Assembly (NCBI GenBank): GCA_027475525.1
Contig: JAMWFC010000032.1
Location: 806,001-870,000 of the forward strand
From: Macrolepiota albuminosa
Taxonomy: Eukaryota; Basidiomycota; Agaricomycetes; Agaricales; Agaricaceae
DNA: 64,000 nucleotides
Direction of reading: 5' to 3'
A program made the position numbers and the translations under genes. Below the pieces are notes generated by a model. It was not told where the DNA came from and ran no database searches. It worked only from the letters and a program-made list of their open reading frames with translations. How positions within the stretch are numbered: the first letter of the stretch is position 1; each line of letters starts with the position of its first letter. Shown here piece after piece: positions 36,025-48,400 of the stretch.

Positions 36025-37400
36025 TCAATATACAGTGTTCCGGCACTCCTTTTCCCACAGGTATTCCTTTTCCCAGTCATAGAGAAACATGTGCAATTCT
36101 TGACAGATTGCCTTCAAAGTTACAGAACACCTAGATATGCACTATTACTATGTACTGTACAAGTTTTAGAGCAATCCTCAACGATTTGATGGAATGAGTA
36201 GATGAACAAGGTGTGAAAAGTCAAAAAATGACAAATCTAAAGATGTAATTTGTAATCTGTATATCAAAGAGCACAGAGACTGTCCTTGAAAGTAGCTAAT
36301 TATCTTGCTGACATCTTTTTACATGATTTTAGTCACTACAACAAGCCAAATGGATAAGAAATGGAGGAGAAACACATGGTTGAAGAGATTGAGAGAATCA
36401 GTGTGACATTCACATTGATCAACTCTCATGCATAAGATGATCAACAGACAAACTCACCTCCTTTTGAGCTCTTGGACACACACTTCTTTCTGGATTTGGC
36501 ATTCTTACAACAGAATGACTGGGCGTGCACTCTCAGAACATGTCAAAAAGATCAAACATTGTCGAGCTGCTAATTCTAAACTCCAGGCCGCAATGTGTCA
36601 CATGTGACGCATCTGGGAAAAGGAATCATTTTCATCATTTTGGGAATGTCTTCAAAATTCAACTATTTTATGGTACTTACTTCTACGTTAAAATTAATAC
36701 ATCTGCAAATGTCAAAAGTAGAGATACTTTAGAAACTTTCTGTATACTCAGAATGTCTCCAAAATTTTGTGGTATTCTGTAATTCAACTTTATTCATCAT
36801 GTGTGAAAAGGAATGCTGAAACACTGTAGTCTCAAGAAAATTATTGATGTAGTGGCTATTTTAGTCAACTCTGGAACATGGTTCTGGACGACAAACAACA
36901 GGAAGACAGAGTACCAGGTAGAGTCAAAGTAAAGCAAGAGTCAGATCTGGAGACAGAAGGAAGGTTAGCTAATCTCCAAAATGGAGTTATGGCTCTAGGG
37001 AAAATATGATTAACTTGTGAGAGTTTATTGTAGCATAGTCCGCTATGTGGCGTTGGCCACATAGCTTTACTTACTGTATAGTAGACACTATTATATTATA
37101 TTTATTATAATATAATATTAATTTACATTAGTATATAAATAGTTTACCAGCTGCTGACAAAGCAGCTTATTTTTGTTGTATACTACATTGTCAATAGACT
37201 GGTCTGGTCTGATTCAGTGTTGTGTGCATACTAAGCTATCCAAAATCTGTAACTTCATTACATTTATGCAGACTATGAATAATAAATATATGAATATTGT
37301 TTCTTGAGACAGATGTGACAGTGTGGATGGGTCACAACCAGAAGAGTCAGATTGGTATTTAATATTCCTCTTCATGATCAGTTGTCATCTAGAATATTCT
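36025..37400. other. AT-rich intergenic with an A/T palindromic tract
   Basis: No gene. A tract made almost only of A and T at 37078-37128 has inverted-repeat character (TATTATAT against ATATAATA). Confidence 0.5.
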
Positions 37401-37411
37401 CAAGATGGTGA

Positions 37412-37690
37412 TAAGCCTCCACCAAACAAGATCACCAAGAAGAACCAGTACCCCCTCCCCCTCATTGGAGACCTCATCAACTGCCTTTACAAGGCCAAAG
37501 TCTACTCAAAAATCAACCTCTATTTTGAGTACAACAACATCTAGATCACCCCAGGACATGAGTGAAAAACTGCCTTCTCCATCTGTTATAGCCTCTTTGA
37601 GTATCTAGTAATGCTTTTTTGTATGACAAATTTCCCTGCAATCTTTCAATACTTCATGAACAACATTTTCTGTAATATGATGATGATGCC
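37412..37690 (+). pseudogene. Ty3/gypsy RT fragment
   Basis: Short pieces in more than one frame match the RT of element C in order: ITKKNQYPLPLIGDLIN (compare 47176-47225), KVYSKINLYFEYNN, ITPGHE, LFEYLVM and FQYFMNNIF. The YLDD part is gone. Many substitutions run toward A and T, and stops interrupt every frame. It is a relic of a chromovirus-like pol about 280 bp long with no LTRs nearby. Confidence 0.8.
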
Positions 37691-38467
37691 TAAAAGTTAA
37701 TCAGTAGCAGACATGGTTTATGGCTACTGACTAGGAAATATGTGTTGGGCATGCTAAGTATTTAAAGGAGTCATGGGCAGGTCCTAGAGAACAAGTCAGA
37801 AATGAGTTAAACGGCAGGAAAAGATGAAGGTCAGTAAGAAAAGTCAGCAAGAGATGTGCAGTAAAGAAAGTGTGCTAGCAAATAGATGTGCCTAAATGAG
37901 AGAGGAAAGAGATATGAGTCAAGTGTGGCAAGAAAACTAGAGGCTTAGCAACAACTAAGCTGCATAATGCCTGCTGTAGGTACAAGGCATGTAGGTTCTA
38001 TATGCATAACTGCAGCAAGCAGGCTAGAAGTGTTTAGATAATTGACAACTTTGAATTAAGTCAGCACCAAAAAAATCTGAACTGTAAGGTGAACTGAGCT
38101 GAAGTGGAGTGCAAACTAGGATACTCTGTTCTTGCTTTCTAACCAGTAACAAATGGTAAGTATTTATAGTAAAATGAGTTCACCATTGCTAAGTGGCTAA
38201 GCATTGCCAAGAAGCAGTGAACTGGAAAGAATGTAAGTAAATGCTGTGCATTAAACTAAATAACAAGAAGTTAACAAGAATGCTGTCCATCTGAACTGAG
38301 AGAGATTGCCAAGCAACATCAGGCACTAAGGCAAAGTGCCAAGCTATCTGTCATCATTCCAACTTGTAAGCACTGCTGCTAGCTAGCTGTGCCATGTGTT
38401 GATAGAGTGATGCCATCTGTCAATACTTGCCAATAGTGTAATTCTAACTGTCACCTGTTATTCCAGC
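37691..38467. other. Intergenic, no feature seen
   Basis: A-rich and G-rich plus strand without open frames. Confidence 0.45.
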
Positions 38468-40603
38468 GTACTGACATTTGACATTTCAGGGTTCTTCGAC
38501 AATGTGAACCATGCACAATTACTGAGGGAACTTCGCAGAAAAGAGATACCACTACCCTGGTAAAGTGGGTAGCATCATTCCTTAGAGACAGACAGGCGGC
38601 AGTGTGCCTAGACGGGGTGAGGAGTGAAATGAAACCTGTCAGAAATGGCATCCCACAAGGATCTCCAGTGTCCCCAATACTATCAATAGTATATAGGAGC
38701 GAAATTCTGGAATTAATGGAAGCTAAGTACAAAAAACAAGAAGAAGACGCAACGCTACTGATGTACATAGATGACGGCACACTTAGAGCCTTGACAAATT
38801 TGTTGGACGCAAACGTGAAAATACTAAGGCGAGACTTTGTCTTTGTTAATGATTGGCTAACAAAAGTTGGACTCTCTACGGAGCCGGAAAAAACAGGTAC
38901 AATGCATCACTCGTGGAGACAGGACAGGGGATATTCCCCAGCAATAAGGCTACCAATGCCTAATGGCACAGAGACCACAATCGAAGCTGCCAAGACAATA
39001 TGCATCCTAGGATTACACATCGACAGGAAGCTGATGTTCAACCAACACATGCAAAAAGTCACACAGAGGGCCAAGAGAGCGGTGACTAGCACACAAATAC
39101 TGGCTAACACAATCAAAGGCCTGAGCCAATCTCAGATGAGGACGATGTACAGGGCATGTGTAGTACCAGTGATGACATATGCAAGCCTGATTTGGTGGAC
39201 AGGTAAAAAGATCCACATAGACAAACTAACAAAAGTACAGAACAAAGCACTCAGACACATGGCAGGGGCCTTTAGGACCACACCAGCTAAGGCCCTGAAA
39301 GTCATCATGTCGACACCGCCAATTGAAATAACGCTAGACGCAATCACCGGAGGCTGTGCTGACAGACTACATAGGCTGAAAGCGACCAACCCAATAATAG
39401 AACAACTATCAGATGAGTGGCGGCATGGCATGTCCACAACAACACCCCCACCACTCCCATCCAGGAGGAAGAGGGGCAGAAAGAAAGATGCCAAGCCGAT
39501 GCAACTCGAAAGGCTTGCTAAACAGACATACAGGCCAACAGCAGGTGAGAGTATTGACCCCTTCATCTCACCACCGTGGCAGAAAACTGCAAGAGACCAC
39601 AGTGGCAGACTGACAATAGCAGGAGCCCCAAAGGGTAGCAGCAAGTCAAACAAAGCGAAGAAGCACAGAGAAAGAGCCAATGACCTCAAATATGACAGGA
39701 TGCGAATCACAGTCTATTCAGATGGCTCCATGCGAGAAGACTCAAACAAGGAGATTAGGAGCGCAGGATGGAGGCTGGTCAGCTACCATCAAAGCTGCAA
39801 GATCTTCTCCAACAGAGGAGGCATGGGCCATAAAGCTGAGGTATATGATGCGGAACTGGAGGGACTCACACAAGCAGCCAAGATGGCCATGGAGTATGCA
39901 GAGCAACATGAACAGGTAAAACATGTACACATATTTTGCTGATAATACAGCCGCAGTGACTACAGTATACGAACTGAAACTGAGACCAGGCCAAAAGCAG
40001 ATGATAAGAACCACCTACGTGGTAGATGAGTACCTCGATGGAGATGGAGAAAGGATGCTAAGCATCAAGTGGTGCCCGGGCCACAAAGATGTAGAAGGCA
40101 ATGAGCGAGCGGATGAGAAAGCAAAGGCAGGATCAGAACTGTGGGCACAAGACCATAGCACGATGACGAATGCAAGAAGAAGGACAAAGGAGAAAGCCCT
40201 CAAAACATGGCAGGACGAGTGGAAAAGAACGCCAGCCACCGGGGGTTTTACAGTAGCAAACAGGATGCAACCAAGATGGAAACCAAGAGAAAACATTACA
40301 CACACACCGAGGGAGGTGTTCGAAAGACTAACACAGTGCTGGACGAAACATGCTTTCATTGGTGAGTACTATGCCAAATTTGTACCTAACAAACCCACAG
40401 GGTGCCCATGCGGCCAACAGTTCCAAACGCAGGAGCACGTAATTCGTGAGTGCCTGAGATATGAAGAAAGTAGAGACATACTGCGGGGAGTGGATGAACA
40501 GATGAAAATGGGAATACTGTTAGGCACGAAGAAAGGGCTCGATGCGATGGTCAAGTTCCTCAACAAAACAGATGCTTTTACGAAGACCAGAGAGAAAAGA
40601 TGA
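38468..40603 (+). pseudogene. LINE 2 RT and RNase H
   Basis: Reading begins inside the RT at FDISGFFDNVNH (about 38476-38511), shifts frame near 38555, and continues with GIPQGSPVSPILS and the catalytic YIDD at 38764-38775. A thumb/linker region follows, then RNase H with the Asp of YSDGSM (about 39716-39733), the Glu of AELEG (about 39855), ADN after a one-base frame change near 39940, and WCPGHKDVEGNERAD (about 40072-40116). A Cys/His-rich tail follows (GCPCGQQFQTQEHVIREC, about 40402-40455). Two frameshifts make it inactive. It belongs to the LINE clades that carry RNase H downstream of RT. Confidence 0.85.
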
Positions 40604-40964
40604 CAACAAGAAACGCTGACATTAGACGATGAAGAAAACAACGAGGAGGAGGAGAGATGGTGGAGGAGGATGGAAGGGGACAGGGAGACAGATTATGGGT
40701 TGGTGGAGGGTGAGTGAGGAGATGGGTGAAGGAGAGGAGGAGGTGGAGGAGATATGAGAATTGCTGCAGAAGAAGAAGAAGGAACAAGGAAGCAAGACTG
40801 GGATCACACACCACGGGAGGTCAAGACACCCCATGTATGCAGACACACCAGGAGGACACAAGACACGAACCCCCTTAACCCCCACCCACGACCATCTGAC
40901 CAACCCCAATAAACACATGTCCCACCTGGAGGAGCCTGCAACGTAACCCAATTCACTACTCATG

Positions 40965-41780
40965 TGTCACGACCCCTCCCCTCCGGGCCCACCCTGGGAC
41001 ACCCCCGGAACACCCTCCGGGACCCTCCCTCCGACCCCACAGGACACGCCCCGCCATCACGACTGCCGACACCGCCATCACGCGCATCAAGGACCACCAT
41101 CAGCCGTCACCAGCCCTGATCAACAATCAGATCATGCGACTCGTGCCGGCCATCACGCATCACGCATCACGGCTCCATCCGCGCCAATTGATCGTGCGCC
41201 CCACACGCGCGATCCCGGTATACAGCCCCTGCCGCTACTCAATAACCCCCAGAACCCATCCCAGACATCCTGGAACCCCGAGACCCGGCCCCGTAGTACT
41301 TATAGTGTAGCTCCCTGTTGTATTCGGTAGTCTTGATATTGCATAACTGTTACTTTGGATATTGCGTGCCCTCTGCTTGACTGGTACGCCTCGTTTGGTA
41401 CGCTTCGACTGGCACGCCTTAGTATTCGCGTGCTATAAGTTTGGTACGCACTTCGCGACTCTTAAGTTACTAACTTGGTCTCGTCTTAGAACCTCCAGTT
41501 CACGACTCGACCCCCTCTAACCCCCAGCCACTCTCATCCAAAACCCCCGGACTCTAGTCCCCTCTCCCGGGATTACCCCTGTCCTCGCCTTGAACCCCGG
41601 AGTCCTAGCCCCGGAGTTCCAGACACCCGAGTATCCGTAGATCAAGTCCGCATCGTAAGGGCGTTGCTTTCCCGGAAAGCCCTAGCCCCGGAGTTCCAGA
41701 CACCCGAGTATCCGTAGATCAAGTCCGCATCGTAAGGGCGTTGCTTTCCCGGAAAGCCCCTGATTCAGCGGAACCTGACA
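40965..41780 (+). repeat. 5' LTR of element C
   Basis: TGTCACGACC to CCTGACA. It is 739 bp once the 77-bp duplication at 41604-41757 is counted once. The 3' LTR lacks that duplication at the same point. A TATA-like or initiator region may lie near 41290-41330 (CTTATAGTGTAGC). Confidence 0.93.
41604..41757. repeat. 77-bp exact tandem duplication 10
   Basis: 41604-41680 is repeated at 41681-41757. The corresponding place in the 3' LTR (about 52902-52978) is single. Confidence 0.95.
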
Positions 41781-42093
41781 TAATATCAAGACTCTCTCCT
41801 TACACCATTCTTGATGGCTACGTATACTCATGCTTACTACCCCACCGGGTACCAGACCAACCCTTATGGACGCCCGGTACCCGACCACTACTCTGCGCAG
41901 ACCCCCCGCCCCATCTACCCACCTCTCCCGTATGAACCTCCATATCCCCACCGCCACTGGGCCCCCGACCTGTCCCTCTACGACCTGGGGCCCTCAGCCA
42001 GCTGGGCCCCTCCGCCCAATTTAGCCATGGCGCGACCCGTGGAGGTCCCCTCGTACCGGAGCATCCCCGGGGGCCTGCCGGAGACCCCACCTG

Positions 42094-42247
42094 TACCCAG
42101 TGGACCTCGCCCGATTCCCCCCAGCGAGGGCCCCTTTGCACCCACCCCCTACTACGGCTACCAGCGCCCCTACCCAGTGGACCTCGCCCGATTCCCCCCA
42201 GCGAGGGCCCCTTTGCACCCACCCCCTACTACGGCTACCAGCGCCCC
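42094..42247. repeat. 77-bp exact tandem duplication 11
   Basis: 42094-42170 is repeated at 42171-42247 in gag of C. Its second copy overlaps the next duplication. Confidence 0.95.
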
Positions 42248-42360
42248 GTCCCCCAACCCCGAGAACCCCGAGGACCCCCCTACGCCCCTTTGCACCCACC
42301 CCCTACTACGGCTACCAGCGCCCCGTCCCCCAACCCCGAGAACCCCGAGGACCCCCCTAC
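42207..42360. repeat. 77-bp exact tandem duplication 12
   Basis: 42207-42283 is repeated at 42284-42360. Confidence 0.95.
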
Positions 42361-42521
42361 CCCGACTACCCCCTTTGTCATTACCCGGCCGCTGCCCCAC
42401 CCGCTCAAACCCCTCCCTCGCCAATGGGACGACGACGCCTCGAAGAGTATGAACGGCAACGGGACGAGGTACTCCGCTCCCTCAGGATCTCCCCAGAGAG
42501 CTTCGCGCAACGGACAAGGAC

Positions 42522-43039
42522 TGTCAGGGGACCCCTCATTCCTTTCTTCTTTCACTCCTTATTTCTTCACTCTCCTTTCATTCACTTCCTTATTTCTTCT
42601 ACCATTCTCTCATTTGGCTGTTACTACTTCTTCAACACTATCTGTTGGTACTATTCTCAACCTTTGAGGTGCTCTGGTTCTTTAGCTATCACTCAGACAA
42701 GTGTGGGCCCTTCAGCACCGCTCCAGGCTGCTTAGATAAGCCGGAGTTTGCCTTTCTGACTTCTAAAGTCCGGAGTTTTCCTCCCTTGTTTGCACACTTG
42801 TTTGGTTAGTCAATTTTCGAGTTTTTAAGGTTTTGTTGTACTGTACAGTTGTTTCCCACGCTTCAGAGGCCCCAGAAGCGTCCAACCTGGCATAGGGAAT
42901 CCCCAGACTTGTTCTCTTTGGATCTCCCTCTGCCAGGTGAGTAGCTACCTTGATATTGTCAGTATATATTCTAATACACTTTGGATCTCCCTCTGCCAGC
43001 TGTGTGACTGAGCCACAGCCTCTAGAGGTCGCCCTTACA
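42522..43039 (+). mobile_element. Solo LTR of the element A family in gag of C
   Basis: TGTCAGGGG to CCTTACA, 518 bp, flanked by AGGAC at 42517-42521 and 43040-43044. The gag frame of C is continuous when the insert and one AGGAC are set aside. It matches 5026-5628 over most of its length. It formed by recombination between the LTRs of a former full element. Confidence 0.9.
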
Positions 43040-43459
43040 AGGACGCTGCTCGTGGAGTTCGGACACGATGACTTCAAAGGCACTCCGGAGGAATGGGCTC
43101 ACTGCCTGGTCGAATTCGGGGATCGCCTCACGCGAGGAGAACTCCCGGAGCAAACCATGGTAAAGTATAGGCGCAATACGATCCTCCGGGAAGAATTACA
43201 GCAACTGCTCGACGAAGTCCACGCGTCCCCCTCCCCTCGGCCCCTCAACGACCCCGCGGACCCAGGTTGCTCGATTCACATTCGACGGGAACCCCCGGAA
43301 CCGGCTCCAGCAGTCCCAGCAGCCCCCATGGTCCCCACGCCGGAGCAACGACAACAGGAAGAACGGCAGAACGCCTCAGCCATATTACGGTCCCTCAACC
43401 CGACTGGAGGCCTCTTCGATCAACCCGCTGCTCGCACGGTAGGCTTGTCAACTCGCCGC

Positions 43460-43613
43460 AGGGCTAACTCCGTTCCTAGTACCTTCGAGACCTGGGGGCA
43501 GCCCCAGAGACCCCTGGAACCCCTCCCACGAATGGAAGGGCTAACTCCGTTCCTAGTACCTTCGAGACCTGGGGGCAGCCCCAGAGACCCCTGGAACCCC
43601 TCCCACGAATGGA
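43460..43613. repeat. 77-bp exact tandem duplication 13
   Basis: 43460-43536 is repeated at 43537-43613. Confidence 0.95.
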
Positions 43614-44102
43614 CAATGCCCGACCGCCGCCCCCGACAAGCCCTGGTAGAACCTGGGTGGACACCCCTAGTACGGACGACACGCTATGCTACATTAACGA
43701 GCTCACACGCGACAACAACGAACAACGTCCCGCACCCACGCCTGCCCCGGCACCAGCACCGCCCCCACGTCCGCCCCGGCCCCTCCAGAACGCAACTTCC
43801 GCCGCGATTTGCCACCCCACTTCGACCTACGAAACCCCCCGCGACCCCCGATGCAAGCCTGACCCTCCCGGATTGAACGTCCCCCGCGCAACCCGGCACC
43901 CGACCCAGCACCTAACCCCCCTCCGCCCAACCCGACACCGCTGAACCCTCCCCGACCGCCTCCGCCACCCCCAGCTGAACCTCGAGGACGACCCCCAGGC
44001 CCTCCACCTCCGCCACTCCCTGCGTGGAGACCCGGGCCCCCTCCTGGCAGGAACGAACCCCCTTGGGACAACGGACCTCCCGGGCGTGGACCCCCAGGTG
44101 AG

Positions 44103-44256
44103 CCACCCGGAGGAGGACCTCCCGGCGGGTGGGGCCCCGCCCTTGGTGCTTTTCCTCCTCAAGGAGGGGGGGGTAATCACCACCCGGAGGAGGACCCCCC
44201 GGCGGGTGGGGCCCCGCCCTTGGTGCTTTTCCTCCTCAAGGAGGGGGGGGTAATCA
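44103..44256. repeat. 77-bp tandem duplication 14, one mismatch
   Basis: 44103-44179 is repeated at 44180-44256 with a single T/C difference (44120 against 44197). It is the only pair where I saw a mismatch. Confidence 0.92.
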
Positions 44257-44785
44257 CTACTACTACTATTACAATGCTGGCCCCCCTCCCCGCAACGCTG
44301 CCGGACCGGACGACGCTCGCGACGCCCTCGCCCGCGAAGGACGACTGGACATCCAAAAGCCTGACGCTTTCACGGGCTGGGACCCCCGAAAATGGTGTAC
44401 CTTCCTCGCTCAGTGTCTCAATACGTTCCAGGCAAAGCCGCTCACGTTTCAGGTTGACAGCTCCCGGGTGGCCTTTGCCGCATCATACCTCCAGGGGATC
44501 GCCTTCGATCACTACACGGCCCTCATCCAGTTCGACCCCAACAATCCGGCACTCGCTCGTTGGCAGGCCTTCGTCGACGAGTTCTCTGGGAAATTTGGGA
44601 TATACGACACCGTGGCCGAGGCCGAGGACAACCTCTTCAATCTCCGGATGCGCTCGGAAGAACGTTTCACCACCTTTATCGTACGTTTTGAGAAGGAAGC
44701 TTACGAAACAGGTTGGAACTACAGCGCCCTCCGGTACACCCTCCGCCGCGCCCTGCCACAACGCATCAAGGACGTCCTCCGACTC

Positions 44786-44939
44786 GCCCCGAAACAACCC
44801 TCCTACGACGGATACAAGGCCCTCATCATGCAGATCGACCAACGCTACTGGGAAGACCGCAGGCCCCGAAACAACCCTCCTACGACGGATACAAGGCCCT
44901 CATCATGCAGATCGACCAACGCTACTGGGAAGACCGCAG
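44786..44939. repeat. 77-bp exact tandem duplication 15
   Basis: 44786-44862 is repeated at 44863-44939 at the end of the gag core. Confidence 0.95.
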
Positions 44940-45429
44940 CAAGTATTCGAATTCTTGACCCCCCTGGAACCCTAGAGGAGGACCCCCTTGGCCCTCCGGC
45001 GAAGCCCCCAACCCCCAAGGTCGAAACCCCGGTCCCTCCGCGTTCCCTGGCGGCCGAACCCCGGTGAGTCGCGGCCCGCCCAATGCTAACCCCGGCAGCG
45101 GCGCCCGCCCCCAGGCCCAACTCAACGCCGCCGTGGCCACCCACGACCCAAGCGACGTGCCAAGCCCCGAGGAACCCCCGGAAGACCTCGAAGACTTCGA
45201 CTTCGACGACGAACGAGACGAGGAGGCCCTCCGAGCCAACCGGCTTCAAAAGAAGGGACGACCTTGGATCGAAGTCCCGACGGATGTGCAGGAACGACGG
45301 AGAAGGGAGGGTGTCTGCATACTCTGTGGTGAGAAAGATCATTTCATCTCCGAGTGCTCCAAACGACAGGTCATGGGACGTGCCACCTGGACTTTCAAAG
45401 GGGAGGACGCCACCTACGAGTATTCGGAA

Positions 45430-48400
45430 AATGACCTGGCAATTTAGACCCGGAAGACGCCCTAAATCGCGGAATCGACCCCGACGTCTTCTCCGCCCCG
45501 GTCTCACATCTTCGCTCTACGACACTCATACAGGACACCCTCACGGCTTATCTACCCTCCCACTCTTCGCACTCCCTCCTCCTCAAAACCCGCATCACCC
45601 CCTCCGGAACTCCCCTCAACACCCTCGTCGACAGTGGCGCCACCGACAACTTCATCGATGAAGCATGGTCTACCTTCGCCCCGGAACCCGCCCAGCGACT
45701 CCCGGTCCCGGTACGGCTCTGCCTCTTCGACGGAGACGCCTCTACGGCAGGGGACATCACCCACTTCGTGCGTATGCCCGTCACTTTCGCCAACAGACAG
45801 ACTCACACCCCCCGGATGTTGGTGACCAAACTTCACCCTTCCGCACCCCTGGTCCTAGGGCTCCCGTGGCTCCGAGACACTAACCCCCGCATCGATTGGC
45901 GACACCTCACCCTTCGCCTGACCCGGGACCCGACCCCCGACGACCAGCAACTCCCCTTCGACATCCCCCACTCCTCAAATCCAACCCCGAAGGACCCCCC
46001 GGACGAGCCCCCACCACCCCCCGGACTCCAGTCTCGTTCGTCCCGATCCTTCGTCATCAATGCCAGGAGGACCCCCCGGACGAGCCCCCACCACCCCCCG
46101 GACTCCAGTCTCGTTCGTCCCGATCCTTCGTCATCAATGCCAGGTTGGACGGCGTCCCAGGACCGATATCGGCCCTTATCGACAGCGGAGCCACCGGGGT
46201 TTTCATCAGCGACGTCCTCGACCTCCTCCACGACCCCCTCGACCAGCCCCTCCGCCTGCAGCGCCTCGACGGCACCCCCTCCTCCTCCGGCCCCATCCAA
46301 AGGTCTCACTCGGGACGCGTGACCCTGGACAACAACTACGAGTTCACTTCCGACTTCCTGGTCACGCGACTTCACGAATCGACCCCGATGGTGCTGGGAC
46401 TACCCTGGCTGCGCGACACAAACCCCGACATCGATTGGAGGACGCTCACCATGACCTTCCCGGGACCCGAAGACCACCCCTCGACCGCCGTGCACCTCCG
46501 GGCTCTAGGAAGCGACCCGACGCCCGACACCCCCGGGACGACTGCCGCGCCCCCCACGCATGCACCACCCACGCCCGTCCAAGACCGCAAGGCCCCCGAT
46601 CGACCCCCAAACATTCCTCGGAACAAGTACAAAGGGCCGAACTACCCCTGCCGGTCTCAGACACGCGTCACACCCGCTCCGGCCGATGCCTCCGCGACCC
46701 CGACCGACCCGAGCGCACTCGACATCAAGATCATTGGGGCCGCCCCCTTCGCCCGCCTCATGAGGGATGGGACTCCCACGTTTCAGCTGCACACCTCGCC
46801 TTCTCTCCCGGAAGAACACCTACGAGGGGACGCTATTCCCCCGGAACCGAAAACCGAGGAGCAAATCCTCCGAGAAGTAGTTCCCCCGGAGTATCACGAG
46901 TTCGCTGACGTATTCTCCGAAGGAGACGCCAAGGAGATCCCCCCTCATCGCCCCTATGATCACACCATCGACCTCGAGGAAGGAGCCACCCCCCCTTTCG
47001 GCAAGGTCTACAACATGTCGGAGGTTGAACTCCAGGCCCTCAAGGACTACCTCGACGAAATGCTCGGTAAGGGATTCATCCGACCCTCCACCTCCGCCGC
47101 CGGAGCCCCGGTTCTATTCGCCAAGAAGAAGGACGGCTCGCTCCGACTCTGTGTCGACTACCGGGGACTCAATAAGATCACCAAGAAGAACCGCTACCCG
47201 CTCCCACTCATTGGCGATCTGGTCGATCGACTCCGCAGTGCCAAGGTTTATACGAAGATCGACCTCCGCTCCGGTTACAACAACGTCCGCATCGCCCCGG
47301 GACACGAGTGGAAAACCGCGTTCCGCACGCGGTATGGTCTGTTTGAGTACCTTGTGATGCCTTTCGGAATGACTAACTCCCCCGCCACGTTCCAATACTT
47401 CATGAACGACATCTTCCACGACATGAGTGACGTCTTCGTGATCGTCTACCTGGACGACATCCTCATCTATTCCGACTCACCGGAGGACCACCAGAAGCAT
47501 GTCCGGCAAGTCCTCGAGCGCCTCTGGGAGCACAACCTCCACGCCAAGCCCGAGAAGTGTTCATTCCATACGGAAGAGGTTGAGTATCTTGGCGTCATAG
47601 TATCCCCGAATGGCGTTCGCATGGACCCCCACAAGGTCGAGGCCATCGTCAACTGGCCGCAGCCCCGGAACGTCAAGGAAGTACAGTCCTTCCTGGGTTT
47701 TGCTAACTTCTACCGGAGGTTTATAGACAACTACTCCGGGATCACGAAACCCCTCAACCGGCTCACGTGCAAGGACATCGCCTGGAACTGGGACAGTAAG
47801 TGCCAGAGCGTCTTTAACTTGCTCAAGGAGGCTTTCACAGTCGCCCCGGTACTCCGGCACTACGACCCGGCCCTCCCGATCATCCTGGAATGTGACGCGT
47901 CCGACTACGCCATCGCCGGGATCCTCTCACAGATGGAGCCTGACGGTGGGGAGCCCCGGCCAGTCGCTTTCTACACCCGGTCCATGATCGACGCTGAGCT
48001 CAACTACGACATTTACAACAAGGAACTCCTCGCCATTGTCGAAGCCTTCAAGCAATGGCGGGCCTACCTCGAGGGAGCCCAGCACCGGATCCAGGTCTAT
48101 TCGGATCATAATAACCTGCAGTACTTCACCACGACCAAGCAACTCAGTCGACGGCAGGCCCGATGGTCCGAGATCCTCTCGGAATACGACTTCACGATCC
48201 AGTACCGCCCGGGACGACTTGGCGCCAAACCCGATGCCCTCACCCGTCGTCCGGACGTCTACCCCAAGAAGTCGTTCGAGGCGGAACGCAATGCGTTCAA
48301 TCATCGCGTGGTGATCCCTCCCGAACATCTGAATGCCGTACTGATCTTAAACGACGAAGGAACCCTGAACCAGATCCGCCGCGCTCCCCGAGACAAATAC

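Larger units (their letters stand above)
41814..45447 (+). pseudogene. Gag of element C
   Basis: ATG 41814 lies 33 bp after the LTR. A Pro/Tyr-rich N-terminal part leads to a helical segment (about 42425-42521), which resumes at 43040 beyond a solo LTR. A Pro-rich linker, the gag core (about 44330-44860, with FAASYLQGIAFDHYTAL) and the knuckle CILCGEKDHFISEC (45315-45356) follow. Frames shift at each 77-bp duplication (42094, 42207, 43460, 44103, 44786) by exactly the amount the duplication predicts. One further one-base shift between about 43700 and 43790 and a TGA near 43836 look genuine. It ends at TAG 45445-45447, where pol takes over in the -1 frame. Confidence 0.82.

Noticed and set aside
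37078..37128. A/T palindromic tract as a replication origin or centromere element
   Set aside because: Simple AT composition alone does not support either, and nothing around it adds evidence.
44845..45507. Long open frames on the minus strand over gag and pol of element C
   Set aside because: GC-rich coding DNA opens shadow frames. Unlike the gene at 50182-52059, they overlap strong sense coding domains and show no cysteine modules or splice sites.
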